The notes: generated by a model from the sequence alone, not told the origin. DNA of 21,741 nucleotides from an uncultured Mycolicibacterium sp. (GCF_937941905.1 NZ_CALDGS010000052.1:1-21741), one strand, 5' to 3'; shown: positions 7,578-15,347, counted from the first letter of the stretch. A program made the numbers and translations.

Positions 7578-8330
7578 ATGCAGGTCACACTGGAGGCCGT
7601 CACCGACCACGTCCACTTCGCCCGTACCGAGCTGGTCAACTGGACGCTGGTGACCGGTTCGGCGGGCGTCGTGCTCATCGACGCCGGCTACCCGGGCCAG
7701 CGCGCCGAGGTGCTGGAATGCCTGCGCCGGCTGGGCCACCGGCCCGAGGACGTCCGGGCGGTCCTGCTCACCCACGCCCACGTCGACCACCTGGGCACCG
7801 CCATCTGGTTCGCCGCCACGTTCGGCACCCCGGTGTACTGCCACGCCGCAGAGGTGGGGCACGTCAAACGCGAGTATCTGGAACAGGTTTCGCCGGCCGC
7901 GCTGGCCGCGCAGATGTGGCGGCCGCGCTGGCTGGCCTGGTCGCTGGCCGCCGCCCGGCGGGGCGGGCTGGTGCGCGACGGGGTCCCGTCGGCACAGCCG
8001 CTCACCGCGGAGGTGGCCGCCGAACTGCCCGGCCGGCCCACCGCGGTGCCGAGCCCGGGCCACACCGGCGGGCACTGCTCCTACCTCGTCGACGGGGTGC
8101 TGGTGGCCGGGGACGCGCTGGTGACCGCGCACCCGGTGACGCCGCGGCGCGGGCCGCAGTTGCTGCCGGCGGTATTCAACCACGACCAGCGCGCCTGCGA
8201 GCGCAGCCTGGCCGCGCTCGGGCTGCTCGACACCGAGGTGCTGCTGCCCGGGCACGGGCCGATCTGGCGCGGGCCCGTCCGCGAGGCCGCCGCGCTCGCC
8301 GCCCCCGCCGTCTCCCGCGAGCGGTCGTGA
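7578..8330 (+). CDS. Metallo-beta-lactamase-fold hydrolase, Rv0406c-like
   Basis: A 250-residue binuclear metal hydrolase of the MBL superfamily. Metal ligands are visible in order: HAHVDH at 66-71, GHTGGH at 161-166, the Asp of AGDA near 179 and the His of PGHG at 226. The substrate is unknown. The superfamily includes lactonases, thioesterases and glyoxalase II-type enzymes. Because the gene is divergent from fgd1, whose product is 6-phosphogluconolactone, a lactonase role is tempting but unproven. There is no signal peptide, so the protein is probably cytosolic. The ATG at 7578 is chosen because a -10 box lies immediately upstream and because the open frame before it runs antisense through fgd1. 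Confidence 0.9.
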   Translation: MQVTLEAVTDHVHFARTELVNWTLVTGSAGVVLIDAGYPGQRAEVLECLRRLGHRPEDVRAVLLTHAHVDHLGTAIWFAATFGTPVYCHAAEVGHVKREYLEQVSPAALAAQMWRPRWLAWSLAAARRGGLVRDGVPSAQPLTAEVAAELPGRPTAVPSPGHTGGHCSYLVDGVLVAGDALVTAHPVTPRRGPQLLPAVFNHDQRACERSLAALGLLDTEVLLPGHGPIWRGPVREAAALAAPAVSRERS

Positions 8331-8359
8331 ACCCCCCGATCGCGGGCCCGCGAGGGGGT
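8331..8359 (+). terminator. GC-rich hairpin directly after the metallo-hydrolase stop
   Basis: ACCCCC (8331-8336) can pair with GGGGGT (8354-8359), and inside it TCGCGGG (8340-8346) pairs with CCCGCGA (8347-8353), leaving a 3-nt bulge. There is no T-tract, which fits the U-less hairpins proposed as terminators in mycobacteria. It begins at the base after the TGA stop. Confidence 0.45.
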
Positions 8360-8389
8360 GTCCGCGTCCGCGCGCGGGGAAGGTGAAGC

Positions 8390-8407
8390 CCTTCCGGGCC
8401 CGGGAGG
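8390..8407. promoter_or_regulatory. Near-perfect 18-bp palindrome upstream of the SDR gene, possible operator
   Basis: The left arm CCTTCCGGG and right arm CCCGGGAGG match except for one pair. The site covers where a -35 element would sit relative to the -10 at 8415-8420, so a repressor bound here could block the SDR promoter. No dedicated regulator gene is adjacent. Confidence 0.35.
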
Positions 8408-8414
8408 ACACCGG

Positions 8415-8426
8415 TAGGTTCGCGCC
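8415..8426 (+). promoter_or_regulatory. Leaderless promoter -10 box for the SDR gene
   Basis: TAGGTT at 8415-8420 fits TANNNT and is followed by exactly 6 nt before ATG 8427, the same geometry as at 7566. Confidence 0.5.
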
Positions 8427-9287
8427 ATGGACAACATCAGGGGCCGGACCGTCGCGATCACCGGTGCCGCCCGCGGCATCGGCTACGCCACCGCGAAGGC
8501 GCTGCTGGCCCGCGGGGCCCGGGTGGTGATCGGCGACCGCGATGTCGCGCTGCAGGAGTCCGCGGTGGCCGAGCTGACCCGGCTCGGCCCGGTGTCGGGC
8601 TACCCGCTCGACGTCACCGACCGCGAGTCGTTCGCGACGTTCCTGGACAAGGCCCGCACCGACGGCGGCGGGCACATCGACGTGCTCATCAACAACGCCG
8701 GCGTGATGCCGATCGGCCCGTTCCTCGAACAGACCGAGCAGGCCGTCCGCGCCGCGATCGAGGTCAACCTCTACGGCGTGCTCATCGGCTGCCGGCTCGC
8801 GCTGCCGGAGATGGTGCGCCGCCGCAGCGGCCACATCGTCAACATCTCCTCGATGTCGGGCCTGATCCCGGTGCCCGGCCAGGTGGTCTACAACGCCTCC
8901 AAGTTCGGCGTGGTGGGGCTGTCGGCCGCACTGGCCGACGAGGTGGCCCCGTACGGGGTGGAGGTGTCGGTGGTGATGCCGCCGTTCACCCGCACCGAGC
9001 TCATCGCCGGCACCCGGGCGAACTTCGCCACCAGACCCGTTGAGCCGGAGGACATCGCGGCCGCGGTGGTGCGCACCCTGGACAAGCCCAAGACGCACGT
9101 GTCGGTGCCCGCACCGATGCGGTTCGTGGCCCAGGCCGCGCAGCTGCTCGGCCCGCGCGGGCGGCGCTGGCTCAACCGCCGGCTCGGCCTGGACTCGGTG
9201 TTCCTGACGTTCGACACCGAGGCCCGCCGGGCCTACGAGCAGCGCGCGCAGCACTCGCTGGGCGTGGTCGACAGCAGCGGCGGCTGA
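8427..9287 (+). CDS. Short-chain dehydrogenase/reductase
   Basis: A classical SDR of 286 residues, predicted to use NAD(P)(H) on an alcohol/ketone substrate I cannot identify. The Rossmann cofactor motif TGAARGIG is at 12-19, NNAG at 89-92, a serine of the ISS segment near 141-142, and the YNASK catalytic pair at Y155/K159. A C-terminal extension beyond about 230 carries a basic GPRGRRWLNRR stretch, which suggests membrane or lipid association and occurs in mycobacterial SDRs acting on lipids (inference). The gene stands alone on the + strand and converges with the hypothetical gene, with 8 bp between their ends. Confidence 0.92.
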   Translation: MDNIRGRTVAITGAARGIGYATAKALLARGARVVIGDRDVALQESAVAELTRLGPVSGYPLDVTDRESFATFLDKARTDGGGHIDVLINNAGVMPIGPFLEQTEQAVRAAIEVNLYGVLIGCRLALPEMVRRRSGHIVNISSMSGLIPVPGQVVYNASKFGVVGLSAALADEVAPYGVEVSVVMPPFTRTELIAGTRANFATRPVEPEDIAAAVVRTLDKPKTHVSVPAPMRFVAQAAQLLGPRGRRWLNRRLGLDSVFLTFDTEARRAYEQRAQHSLGVVDSSGG

Positions 9288-9295
9288 CGCCGCCT

Positions 9296-9712
9296 TCAGA
9301 ACGTCGGCACCGGGTCGCCGGCGCGGTGCGCCTCGACGACGTCGAGGGCGTCGAGCAGGTCGACGTCGGTGAACCGGAGGTCCTCGGCTGAGCCGACCAG
9401 GATCAGGTGCACCGCGTCGGGGAAGTCCTCCGGACCGGGCTCACCGTCGACGGTGTAGGTGAACCACACCCGGGTGACGGTCTCGGCGTCCTCGTCGTCG
9501 AGGTCGGCCACCCCGGACGGCTCGAAGTACCAGGCGGCCAGCCCGTCGTCGCTGTGCACCTCGTCGAAGGTCCAGCCGCGCTCCAGCAGCACCTTGTCGA
9601 ACCGCTCGGCGCGCGCCCCGATGTCGAAGAGCCACTTGGGGATTCGCACCGTCTCCCGCGCCGCCCGGCGCTTGCGCCGGCGCGCCGCCTTCGCCTCGGA
9701 CCGCCTGGACAC
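9296..9712 (-). CDS. Hypothetical protein downstream of metZ
   Basis: I do not recognise the family. The 138-residue product begins with a strongly basic tail (about 10 Arg/Lys in the first 20 residues). An acidic, Trp/Phe-containing globular part follows, with an Asp-rich loop DLDDEDAE near the middle. No signal peptide or membrane helix is seen. The gene starts at GTG 9712, 15 bp after the metZ stop on the same strand, so it is probably the last gene of the metZ transcript. A nucleic-acid-binding role for the basic tail is only a guess. Confidence 0.75.
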   Translation of the reverse strand: MSRRSEAKAARRRKRRAARETVRIPKWLFDIGARAERFDKVLLERGWTFDEVHSDDGLAAWYFEPSGVADLDDEDAETVTRVWFTYTVDGEPGPEDFPDAVHLILVGSAEDLRFTDVDLLDALDVVEAHRAGDPVPTF

Positions 9713-9727
9713 CGTCGCGCCCGACGC

Positions 9728-10957
9728 CTACCGCAGCGCCTGGTCGAGATCGGCGATGAGGTCCTCGGTGTCCTCCAGGCCGATCGAGATCCGCACCACC
9801 CCGTCGCCGAGCCCGATCGCGGCGCGGCCCTCCGGCCCCATCGCCCGGTGGGTGGTGGTGGCCGGGTGGGTGATCAGCGTCTTGGCGTCGCCGAGGTTGT
9901 TGGAGATGTCGATGACCCGCAACCGGTCCAGCACCTCGAAGGCGCGCTCCTTGGCCCGGCCCTCGGGGGCGTCGAGTTCGAAGGTGACGACGGTGCCGCC
10001 GCCGGACATCTGCCGCTTGGCCAGGTCGTACTGCGGGTGCGACGGCAGGTACGGGTAGCGCACCCAGCGCACCGCCGGGTGCGCCTCGAGGAACTCGGCC
10101 ACCCGCTGCGCCGAGCTGTTCGCGTAGTTCACCCGAACCGAAAGCGTCTCAAGGCCTTTCAGCAGCACCCAGGCGTTGAACGGGCTGATCGCCGGGCCGG
10201 TGTGGCGCATCAGCGTCTGCACCGGGCCGTCGATGTAGTCCTTGGCGCCGAGGATCGCGCCGCCGAGCACCCGGCCCTGGCCGTCGATGTGCTTGGTACC
10301 CGAGTACACCACCACGTCCGCGCCCAGCTCGAAGCCGTGCTGCAACAGCGGGGTGGCGAACACGTTGTCCAGCACCACCTTCGCGCCGGCGGCGTGCGCC
10401 AGCTCGGACACGGCGGCGATGTCGACCAGGGTCTGCATCGGGTTGGACGGGGTCTCGAAGAACACCGCGGTGGTGGGTTCGGACAGCGCCCGTTCCCACT
10501 GCGACAGGTCCTCGCCGTCGACGAACACCGTCTGCACGCCCCAGCGCGGCAGGATCTCGTTGCACACCACGAAGCAGGAGCCGAACAGGCTGCGCGCGGC
10601 GACCAGCCGGTCGCCGGCGGCCAGCAGCGCGCCGAGCGCGGTGAACACCGCCGACATGCCGGTGGCGGTGGCGAAGCAGGCCTCCGCGCCCTCGATCAGG
10701 CGCAGCCGCTCCTCGAACATCGTGATGGTGGGGTTGCCGTAGCGGGAGTAGACGTAGCGGTCGATCTCGCCGGTGAACGCCTTCTCCGCGTCGGCCGCGC
10801 CGGCGTAGACGTAGCCGGAGTTGAGGTAGACCGCCTCGGCGGTCTCCTCGAACCCGGAGCGCAGCAGGCCGCCGCGCACCCCGATGGTGGCCGGGCGGAC
10901 CCCGTCGGGCAGCGGCGCCGGGCGCCGCACCGAGGGCACGTCGTGCGGCTCGCTCAT
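9728..10957 (-). CDS. metZ: O-succinylhomoserine sulfhydrylase
   Basis: A PLP enzyme of the Cys/Met-metabolism family that replaces the O-acyl group of O-succinylhomoserine with sulfide to give homocysteine, in the direct sulfhydrylation route to methionine. The 409-residue chain shows SRYGNPT near 71-77, an ETPSNP segment near 168-173, LDNVFATP with the PLP-contacting Asp near 197, and the Schiff-base lysine in SGTKHIDGQGR (K222). The length agrees with mycobacterial MetZ. Its ATG overlaps the rhodanese stop as ATGA, and GGAAG lies 5 nt upstream, so it is translationally coupled to the rhodanese, as with Rv0390-metZ in M. tuberculosis. The neighbouring rhodanese may supply or sense reduced sulfur (inference). 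Confidence 0.95.
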   Translation of the reverse strand: MSEPHDVPSVRRPAPLPDGVRPATIGVRGGLLRSGFEETAEAVYLNSGYVYAGAADAEKAFTGEIDRYVYSRYGNPTITMFEERLRLIEGAEACFATATGMSAVFTALGALLAAGDRLVAARSLFGSCFVVCNEILPRWGVQTVFVDGEDLSQWERALSEPTTAVFFETPSNPMQTLVDIAAVSELAHAAGAKVVLDNVFATPLLQHGFELGADVVVYSGTKHIDGQGRVLGGAILGAKDYIDGPVQTLMRHTGPAISPFNAWVLLKGLETLSVRVNYANSSAQRVAEFLEAHPAVRWVRYPYLPSHPQYDLAKRQMSGGGTVVTFELDAPEGRAKERAFEVLDRLRVIDISNNLGDAKTLITHPATTTHRAMGPEGRAAIGLGDGVVRISIGLEDTEDLIADLDQALR

Positions 10958-11367
10958 GACTGCTTCCAGGGCAGTCCGACGGCCTTCCAGCCGGTGCCGC
11001 CGCGGTGCTGATGCTCGTCGAGCTGCCCCTCGAAGCCGTCGAGCACGTTGTAGGACGGCTCGATCCCGGCCGCGGTGGCGGCCTCGGCGGCACCGATGGA
11101 GCGGTTGCCGGAGCGACACAGGAAGATCACCGGGCCGCTGCCGGGACGGACCCCGGCGGCCAGCAGCTCGTCGACGAACCGCTCGTTGCGGCTGCCGTCG
11201 ACCCGGTTCCACTCGACGAACACGACCTCGCGCTGCAGGGAGGACAGGTCGGGAACGCCGACGAACCGCCATTCGGCGTCGGTGCGCACATCCACGAGGA
11301 CCGCCGACGGGTGCTCCGTCAGGATCTTCCAGGCTTCCTCGGGCGTGATATCTCCCGCATAGCTCAC
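10954..11367 (-). CDS. Single-domain rhodanese-like sulfurtransferase, Rv0390-like
   Basis: A 137-residue rhodanese domain. Visible features are VLVDVRTDAEW near 23-33, which is the conserved first-half motif, and the active-site loop CRSGNRS at 84-90, where C84 would carry the persulfide. It is predicted to be cytosolic and to transfer sulfane sulfur. The partner is unknown, but ATGA overlap with metZ links it to homocysteine synthesis. It starts at GTG 11367. About 97 bp separate it from the purT-like gene upstream, so it may have its own promoter, though I see no convincing -10. Confidence 0.93.
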   Translation of the reverse strand: MSYAGDITPEEAWKILTEHPSAVLVDVRTDAEWRFVGVPDLSSLQREVVFVEWNRVDGSRNERFVDELLAAGVRPGSGPVIFLCRSGNRSIGAAEAATAAGIEPSYNVLDGFEGQLDEHQHRGGTGWKAVGLPWKQS

Positions 11368-11464
11368 GGTGCTGAGTGTCCCACAGCCCCCGGCACCCGC
11401 ACGAGCAGCCCTTGCCGATGTGATCTGCGGGAACCCCTCGTGTGACGGCGCGCACGGATTGCGA

Positions 11465-12658
11465 TCACGCCGAGCCGAACTCGGGCGCGCCGGCCCCCGG
11501 TCCGGGGTCGGTGAGCGCGGTCGAGATCCGCCGGGCGCGCTGCCGGGCGGTGGCCGGATCGGGCGCGGTGGCCAGCACGACCGCGGTGGGCTCGCCGGTG
11601 CCGGCCCGCGGGTACAGCCGCACGTCGCTCTCCGCGACGCGCAGCGCGGCGGCCGGGTCGGCGCCGACCGGCCGGTAGTGCACCTCGGCGGCGGCCGGCG
11701 AGATCATCACGGTGTCCACCGCCAGCCCGAGCACGGCCCGGGCGTGCAGTTCGAACTGCGACAACCGCTGGGAGCGCAGCGTGATCAGCCCGGCGTCGGA
11801 CGGCCCGACCCGCACCCCGGCGAAGTACACCTCGTCACCGCGGACGAGCAGCTCGACCCCGAACACGCCGCGCCCGCCGAGCGAGGTGACGATGCGGGCC
11901 GCCACCGACCGGGCGGCCTCCAGCGCGGCCGGCAGCAGCGGCTGCGGCTGCCAGGCCGTCAGCGCGCCGTCCTCGCCGGGGCAGTGGCCGATCGGCTCGC
12001 CGAAGTGCAGCACCGGCCCGGCCGGGCCGACGGTGCGCACGGTGGGCAGCAGCACCTCGTGGTCGAACTCGACCAGGCTCTCGACGAGCACCCGCAGCTG
12101 CGGCAGCCGGCCGGCGGCCACCGCCCGCTGCCAGGCGGGGGCGATGTCGGCGGGCCGCAGCAGCACCGACCGGCCCTCGCCGGGCGCGGCCACGGTCGGG
12201 CCGACCACCAGCGGGAACCCGGCCCGCCCGGCCACCGCCGCGAGTTCCTCGACCGATCCGGCGAACCAGAACGGGACGGTGGGCAGGCCGAGTTCGTCGG
12301 CGGCCAGCCGGCGCAGCCCCTCCCGGTCCAGCGCGAGCCGGGCGGCGCGCGGGGTCGGGAACACCTCGACCGTCCCGCCCGCGGCGGCCCCGATCAGCGC
12401 CTCGGCCGCCGCAGCGGCGGTCTGCACCACCACGTAGCGCGGCGCCTCGGCCGCGATGAGCGCGGCGAGGGCGTCGGCGTCGTCGAGCGCCACCGTGGCC
12501 GACCGGTCGGCGACGCCGAGCGCGGGCGCGTCGGGATCCGGGTCGGCGGCCACCACGACGGCGCCGAGCCGCTGGAACGCGGGGATCAGCTCACGGCCGT
12601 ACTCCCCCGCGCCCAGCACCATCACCGTCGGCCGGCCGGCCCCACTGGGTTCGGTCAT
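11465..12658 (-). CDS. purT: PurT-like ATP-grasp protein (phosphoribosylglycinamide formyltransferase 2 family), active site degenerate
   Basis: It aligns along its whole length (397 residues) with E. coli PurT, which makes formyl-GAR from GAR, formate and ATP. Conserved are the N-terminal GAGEYGRE loop, the Arg of LDREGLRRL (R112), E193, E201, E269 and the Asp of GPSDAG. Against E. coli as I recall it, several ligands are changed. The GAR-binding E82 falls at a Gln-Thr-Ala run (79-81), ATP-binding K155 is G153, the S-S-G-K-G-Q loop is APGEGR, metal ligand E279 is G281, and R362/R363 are Pro/Thr. The family assignment is firm, but present activity is doubtful. The ATG overlaps the marR stop as ATGA, so expression should follow marR. 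Confidence 0.85.
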   Translation of the reverse strand: MTEPSGAGRPTVMVLGAGEYGRELIPAFQRLGAVVVAADPDPDAPALGVADRSATVALDDADALAALIAAEAPRYVVVQTAAAAAEALIGAAAGGTVEVFPTPRAARLALDREGLRRLAADELGLPTVPFWFAGSVEELAAVAGRAGFPLVVGPTVAAPGEGRSVLLRPADIAPAWQRAVAAGRLPQLRVLVESLVEFDHEVLLPTVRTVGPAGPVLHFGEPIGHCPGEDGALTAWQPQPLLPAALEAARSVAARIVTSLGGRGVFGVELLVRGDEVYFAGVRVGPSDAGLITLRSQRLSQFELHARAVLGLAVDTVMISPAAAEVHYRPVGADPAAALRVAESDVRLYPRAGTGEPTAVVLATAPDPATARQRARRISTALTDPGPGAGAPEFGSA

Positions 12659-13206
12659 CGCCCGTCCAGCCTGCCAGAATCCGTTCGGTGCCGGGGGCGG
12701 CCCGGTGCGGCCCCCGCGGCCGAGCCGCCCAGTTCGGTCCCGAAGGCGCGCATCGCCCCGGCCAGGGCGACGAGGGTGCGGTGCGCGGCGACCAGGTCGG
12801 TGTCGGAGAGCCCGGACAGCGCGACGCCGGTGTGCTCGGCCAGCGGGGTGAAGAAGGCCTCCGCGACGCGCATGCCGTGGTCGGCGTAGCGCAGGATCAC
12901 CTTGCGCCGGTCGGTGGGGTGCGGTTCGCGGCGCAGATGCCCGGAGGAGATCATCCGCTCCACCAGGTAGGTGATCGCCGCCGCGGACAGGCCGAGCTGG
13001 CGGCCGAGCTGCCCCGGGGTCAGCGGCGTCCCCGACTCCTCGGCCACCAGGACGTACAGCAGTGCGCGGAAGTCGTTGGCCGACAAGTTGTTCGCTGTGG
13101 CGAAGGCCTGGGCGATGCGCTCCGACTCGACGGTCAGGGCGCGCAGGTCGCCGGCGATGCGCCGCTCGAGGGTTTGACGGTCTCCGTTCGGGTCGATTCC
13201 GGGCAC
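12655..13206 (-). CDS. MarR-family transcriptional regulator
   Basis: A winged-helix DNA-binding protein of about 183 residues. The helix-turn-helix LTPGQLGRQLGLSAAAITYLVERM lies in the centre, with the LRREPHPTDRRKV wing carrying the typical Asp-Arg-Arg of MarR proteins. The N- and C-terminal helices would form the dimer interface. It is divergent from an MMPL exporter across a 62-bp AT-rich gap holding a palindrome, the usual arrangement for a repressor that controls the pump and itself. The frame allows TTG at 13212 or GTG at 13206. I choose GTG because TACGCT lies 7 nt before it, fitting a leaderless start. Its stop overlaps the purT-like start. Confidence 0.9.
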   Translation of the reverse strand: MPGIDPNGDRQTLERRIAGDLRALTVESERIAQAFATANNLSANDFRALLYVLVAEESGTPLTPGQLGRQLGLSAAAITYLVERMISSGHLRREPHPTDRRKVILRYADHGMRVAEAFFTPLAEHTGVALSGLSDTDLVAAHRTLVALAGAMRAFGTELGGSAAGAAPGRPRHRTDSGRLDGR

Positions 13207-13213
13207 GGCCAAC

Positions 13214-13219
13214 AGCGTA
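13214..13219 (-). promoter_or_regulatory. -10 box for marR
   Basis: TACGCT read on the - strand fits TANNNT, with 7 nt to GTG 13206. The palindrome at 13241-13259 lies where polymerase would contact the -35 region, so binding there would repress marR. Confidence 0.4.
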
Positions 13220-13240
13220 AGGGATTATTCACTTGCTTAA

Positions 13241-13259
13241 TAGTTCAAAAATTGAAATA
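13241..13259. promoter_or_regulatory. Probable MarR operator, 19-bp palindrome
   Basis: TTCAA-AAA-TTGAA (13244-13256) is a perfect inverted repeat with a 3-bp centre, flanked by matching TA/TA after one mismatch. AT-rich palindromes of 16-20 bp are typical MarR operators. It sits between marR and the MMPL gene, where a bound dimer could block both. Confidence 0.65.
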
Positions 13260-13268
13260 GTTGGCGGT

Positions 13269-15347
13269 GTGAAGCACCGTGCCCCGCGTGCACCGTTCTG
13301 GGAGTCGCTGGCCCGGCTCGTCACCGGGCGGCGGTCCTGGGTGCCCGCCCTGCTGCTGATCGTCGCCGCCGCCGCCCTGCTGGGCCTGACCAGCGCCGAC
13401 GAATCCGCCGAGTCGGCCCCGGTCGTCGTGCCCGCGACCGCCGAGTCGGCCCGGCTCGACGCCGTGCGCGCCGAGTTCCCCGGCGGCGACCAAGCGCCGA
13501 CGCTGCTGGTCGTCACCCGCGCCGACGGGGCGGCACTGGACCCCACCGACCTCGCCGCGGCGGCCGCCGCCCGCGGGCGCATGCTCGCCGCGGCCGGCAC
13601 CGCCGCCCCGCCCGGGCCGCCGGTGCTGGTCGCCGAGGACGGTGCCGCGGCGCTGGCCGTCGTGCCGGTGTCGGCCGAGCTGTCCGGCTTCGGGCTGACC
13701 GATGCGGTCGAGGCGCTGCGGGCCGCGGCCGGCGACGGACTGCCGGACACGCTGCGCGCCCAGGTCACCGGCGGACCCGCGTTCGGCGCCGACATCGCCG
13801 ACTCGTTCTCCGGCGCCAACGTCACCCTGCTGGCGGTGACCGCGCTGGTGGTGGCGCTGCTGTTGATCGTCACCTACCGCTCACCGGTGCTGTTCTGGAT
13901 CCCGCTGCTGGTCATCGGGCTGGCCGACCGGGTCGCCGCGGTGGTGGGCGGGGCGATCACCGCCGCCGCCGGACTCACCGCCGACGGGTCCACCGCGGGC
14001 ATCACCAGCGTGCTGGTGTTCGGGGCCGGCACGAACTACGCCCTGCTGCTCATCTCGCGCTACCGCGAGGAACTCGGCCGCACCGCCGACCACCGGGTCG
14101 CGCTCGCGACGGCCGTCCGGCACGCCGGCCCGGCCATCCTGGCCAGCAACGCCACCGTGGTGCTGGCCCTGCTCACGCTGCTGTTCGCGGTGGTGCCGAG
14201 CACCCGCAGCCTCGGGCTGCAGGCCGCCTCCGGGCTGGTGATGGCCGCGCTGTTCGTGCTGCTGGTGCTGCCGCCACTGCTGGCGCTGTACGGTCGGCGG
14301 CTGTTCTGGCCGTTCATCCCGCGGGTCGGGGCCCGGCCGCTGACCGACTCCGGGGTGTGGCACCGCATCGCCGACTGGGTGGCGCACCGGCCCGGCCGGG
14401 TGGCCGCGGTGGCGATCACCGCACTGGTGGTGCTGTGCGCGGGCCTGCTGGGCACCCACATCGGGCTGTCGCAGACCGAGCAGTTCCGGGTGCAGGCCGA
14501 GTCGGTGGCCGGCTACAAGACGCTGGCGGCGCACTTCCCTCGCGGGATGACCGACCCGGCGATCGTGGTGGGGGCGGCCGACCGGGCCGACGCGCTGGCC
14601 CGCGCCATCGCCGACACACCCGGGGTGGTGTCGGTGACGGAGGCCGGGCGGTCGCCGTCCGGGCTGGTGCAGTGGTCGGTGGTGCTCGACGCCGATCCGG
14701 CCTCGGCGCAGGCGTTCGCCACCGTCGACGCGCTGCGCGAGGCGGTGCACGCCGTGGACTCCGACGCCCTGGTGGGCGGCTCGGACGCGACGGCCCGCGA
14801 CGCGAGCGCGGCGGCCACCCGCGACCGGTGGGTGGCCATCCCGGCCATCCTGGCGGTGGTGCTGGCGGTGCTGTACCTGCTGCTGCGGGCCGCGCTGGCG
14901 CCGCTCGTCCTGGTCGCCGTGACGCTGCTGAGCGCGCTGGCCGCGCTCGGCCTGGGCGGCTGGGTGAGCGTGCACCTGTTCGGCTTCCCGGCGCTGGACT
15001 ACTCCACCCCGCTGTTCGCGCTGCTGTTCCTGGTGGCCCTCGGCGTGGACTACACGATCTTCCTGGTCACCCGGGCCCGCGAGGAGACGCCGGCGCACGG
15101 GGTGCGCGACGGCATCGTGCGCGCGGTGTCGGCCACCGGTGCGGTGATCACCAGCGCGGGCATCGTGCTGGCGGCGGTGTTCTGCGTGCTGGGGGTGCTG
15201 CCGCTGATCGTGCTGACCCAGCTGGGCATCATCGTCGGCCTGGGCATCCTGCTGGACACCTTCGTGGTGCGCACGGTGATCATCCCGGCGCTGTTCACCC
15301 TGATCGGCCCGCGCATCTGGTGGCCGGCGCTGAACCGCGCCGGCTAG
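13269..15347 (+). CDS. MMPL-family (RND superfamily) membrane exporter
   Basis: A proton-driven transporter of about 692 residues built from two repeats, each with one helix, an external loop of about 100-130 residues and a bundle of five helices. It is the compact MMPL form, shorter than MmpL3-type lipid flippases. The relay segment of repeat 1 reads GAGTNYALLLISRYREE with Asn at 256. Repeat 2 reads LGVDYTIFLVTRAREE with Asp at 594. The cargo is unknown; the divergent MarR regulator suggests a toxic small molecule or an amphiphile. The frame opens at TTG 13233, but that start would place the operator inside the gene. GTG 13269 (MKHRAPRAPFW) is preferred. Its TAG stop shares the palindrome CTAG with the stop of the opposing thioesterase. 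Confidence 0.9.
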   Translation: MKHRAPRAPFWESLARLVTGRRSWVPALLLIVAAAALLGLTSADESAESAPVVVPATAESARLDAVRAEFPGGDQAPTLLVVTRADGAALDPTDLAAAAAARGRMLAAAGTAAPPGPPVLVAEDGAAALAVVPVSAELSGFGLTDAVEALRAAAGDGLPDTLRAQVTGGPAFGADIADSFSGANVTLLAVTALVVALLLIVTYRSPVLFWIPLLVIGLADRVAAVVGGAITAAAGLTADGSTAGITSVLVFGAGTNYALLLISRYREELGRTADHRVALATAVRHAGPAILASNATVVLALLTLLFAVVPSTRSLGLQAASGLVMAALFVLLVLPPLLALYGRRLFWPFIPRVGARPLTDSGVWHRIADWVAHRPGRVAAVAITALVVLCAGLLGTHIGLSQTEQFRVQAESVAGYKTLAAHFPRGMTDPAIVVGAADRADALARAIADTPGVVSVTEAGRSPSGLVQWSVVLDADPASAQAFATVDALREAVHAVDSDALVGGSDATARDASAAATRDRWVAIPAILAVVLAVLYLLLRAALAPLVLVAVTLLSALAALGLGGWVSVHLFGFPALDYSTPLFALLFLVALGVDYTIFLVTRAREETPAHGVRDGIVRAVSATGAVITSAGIVLAAVFCVLGVLPLIVLTQLGIIVGLGILLDTFVVRTVIIPALFTLIGPRIWWPALNRAG

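Noticed and set aside
6531..9254. 907-codon - strand frame that could be read as an N-terminally extended fgd1
   Set aside because: Only the last 336 residues resemble a protein. The upstream part is antisense to the metallo-hydrolase and SDR genes, and the GTG start matches the known Fgd1 N-terminus.
11368..11464. Possible SAM-responsive riboswitch ahead of the rhodanese-metZ pair
   Set aside because: The gap is only 97 bp and I could not find the conserved core or a convincing multi-stem layout; only a 5-bp stem with a long loop is visible.
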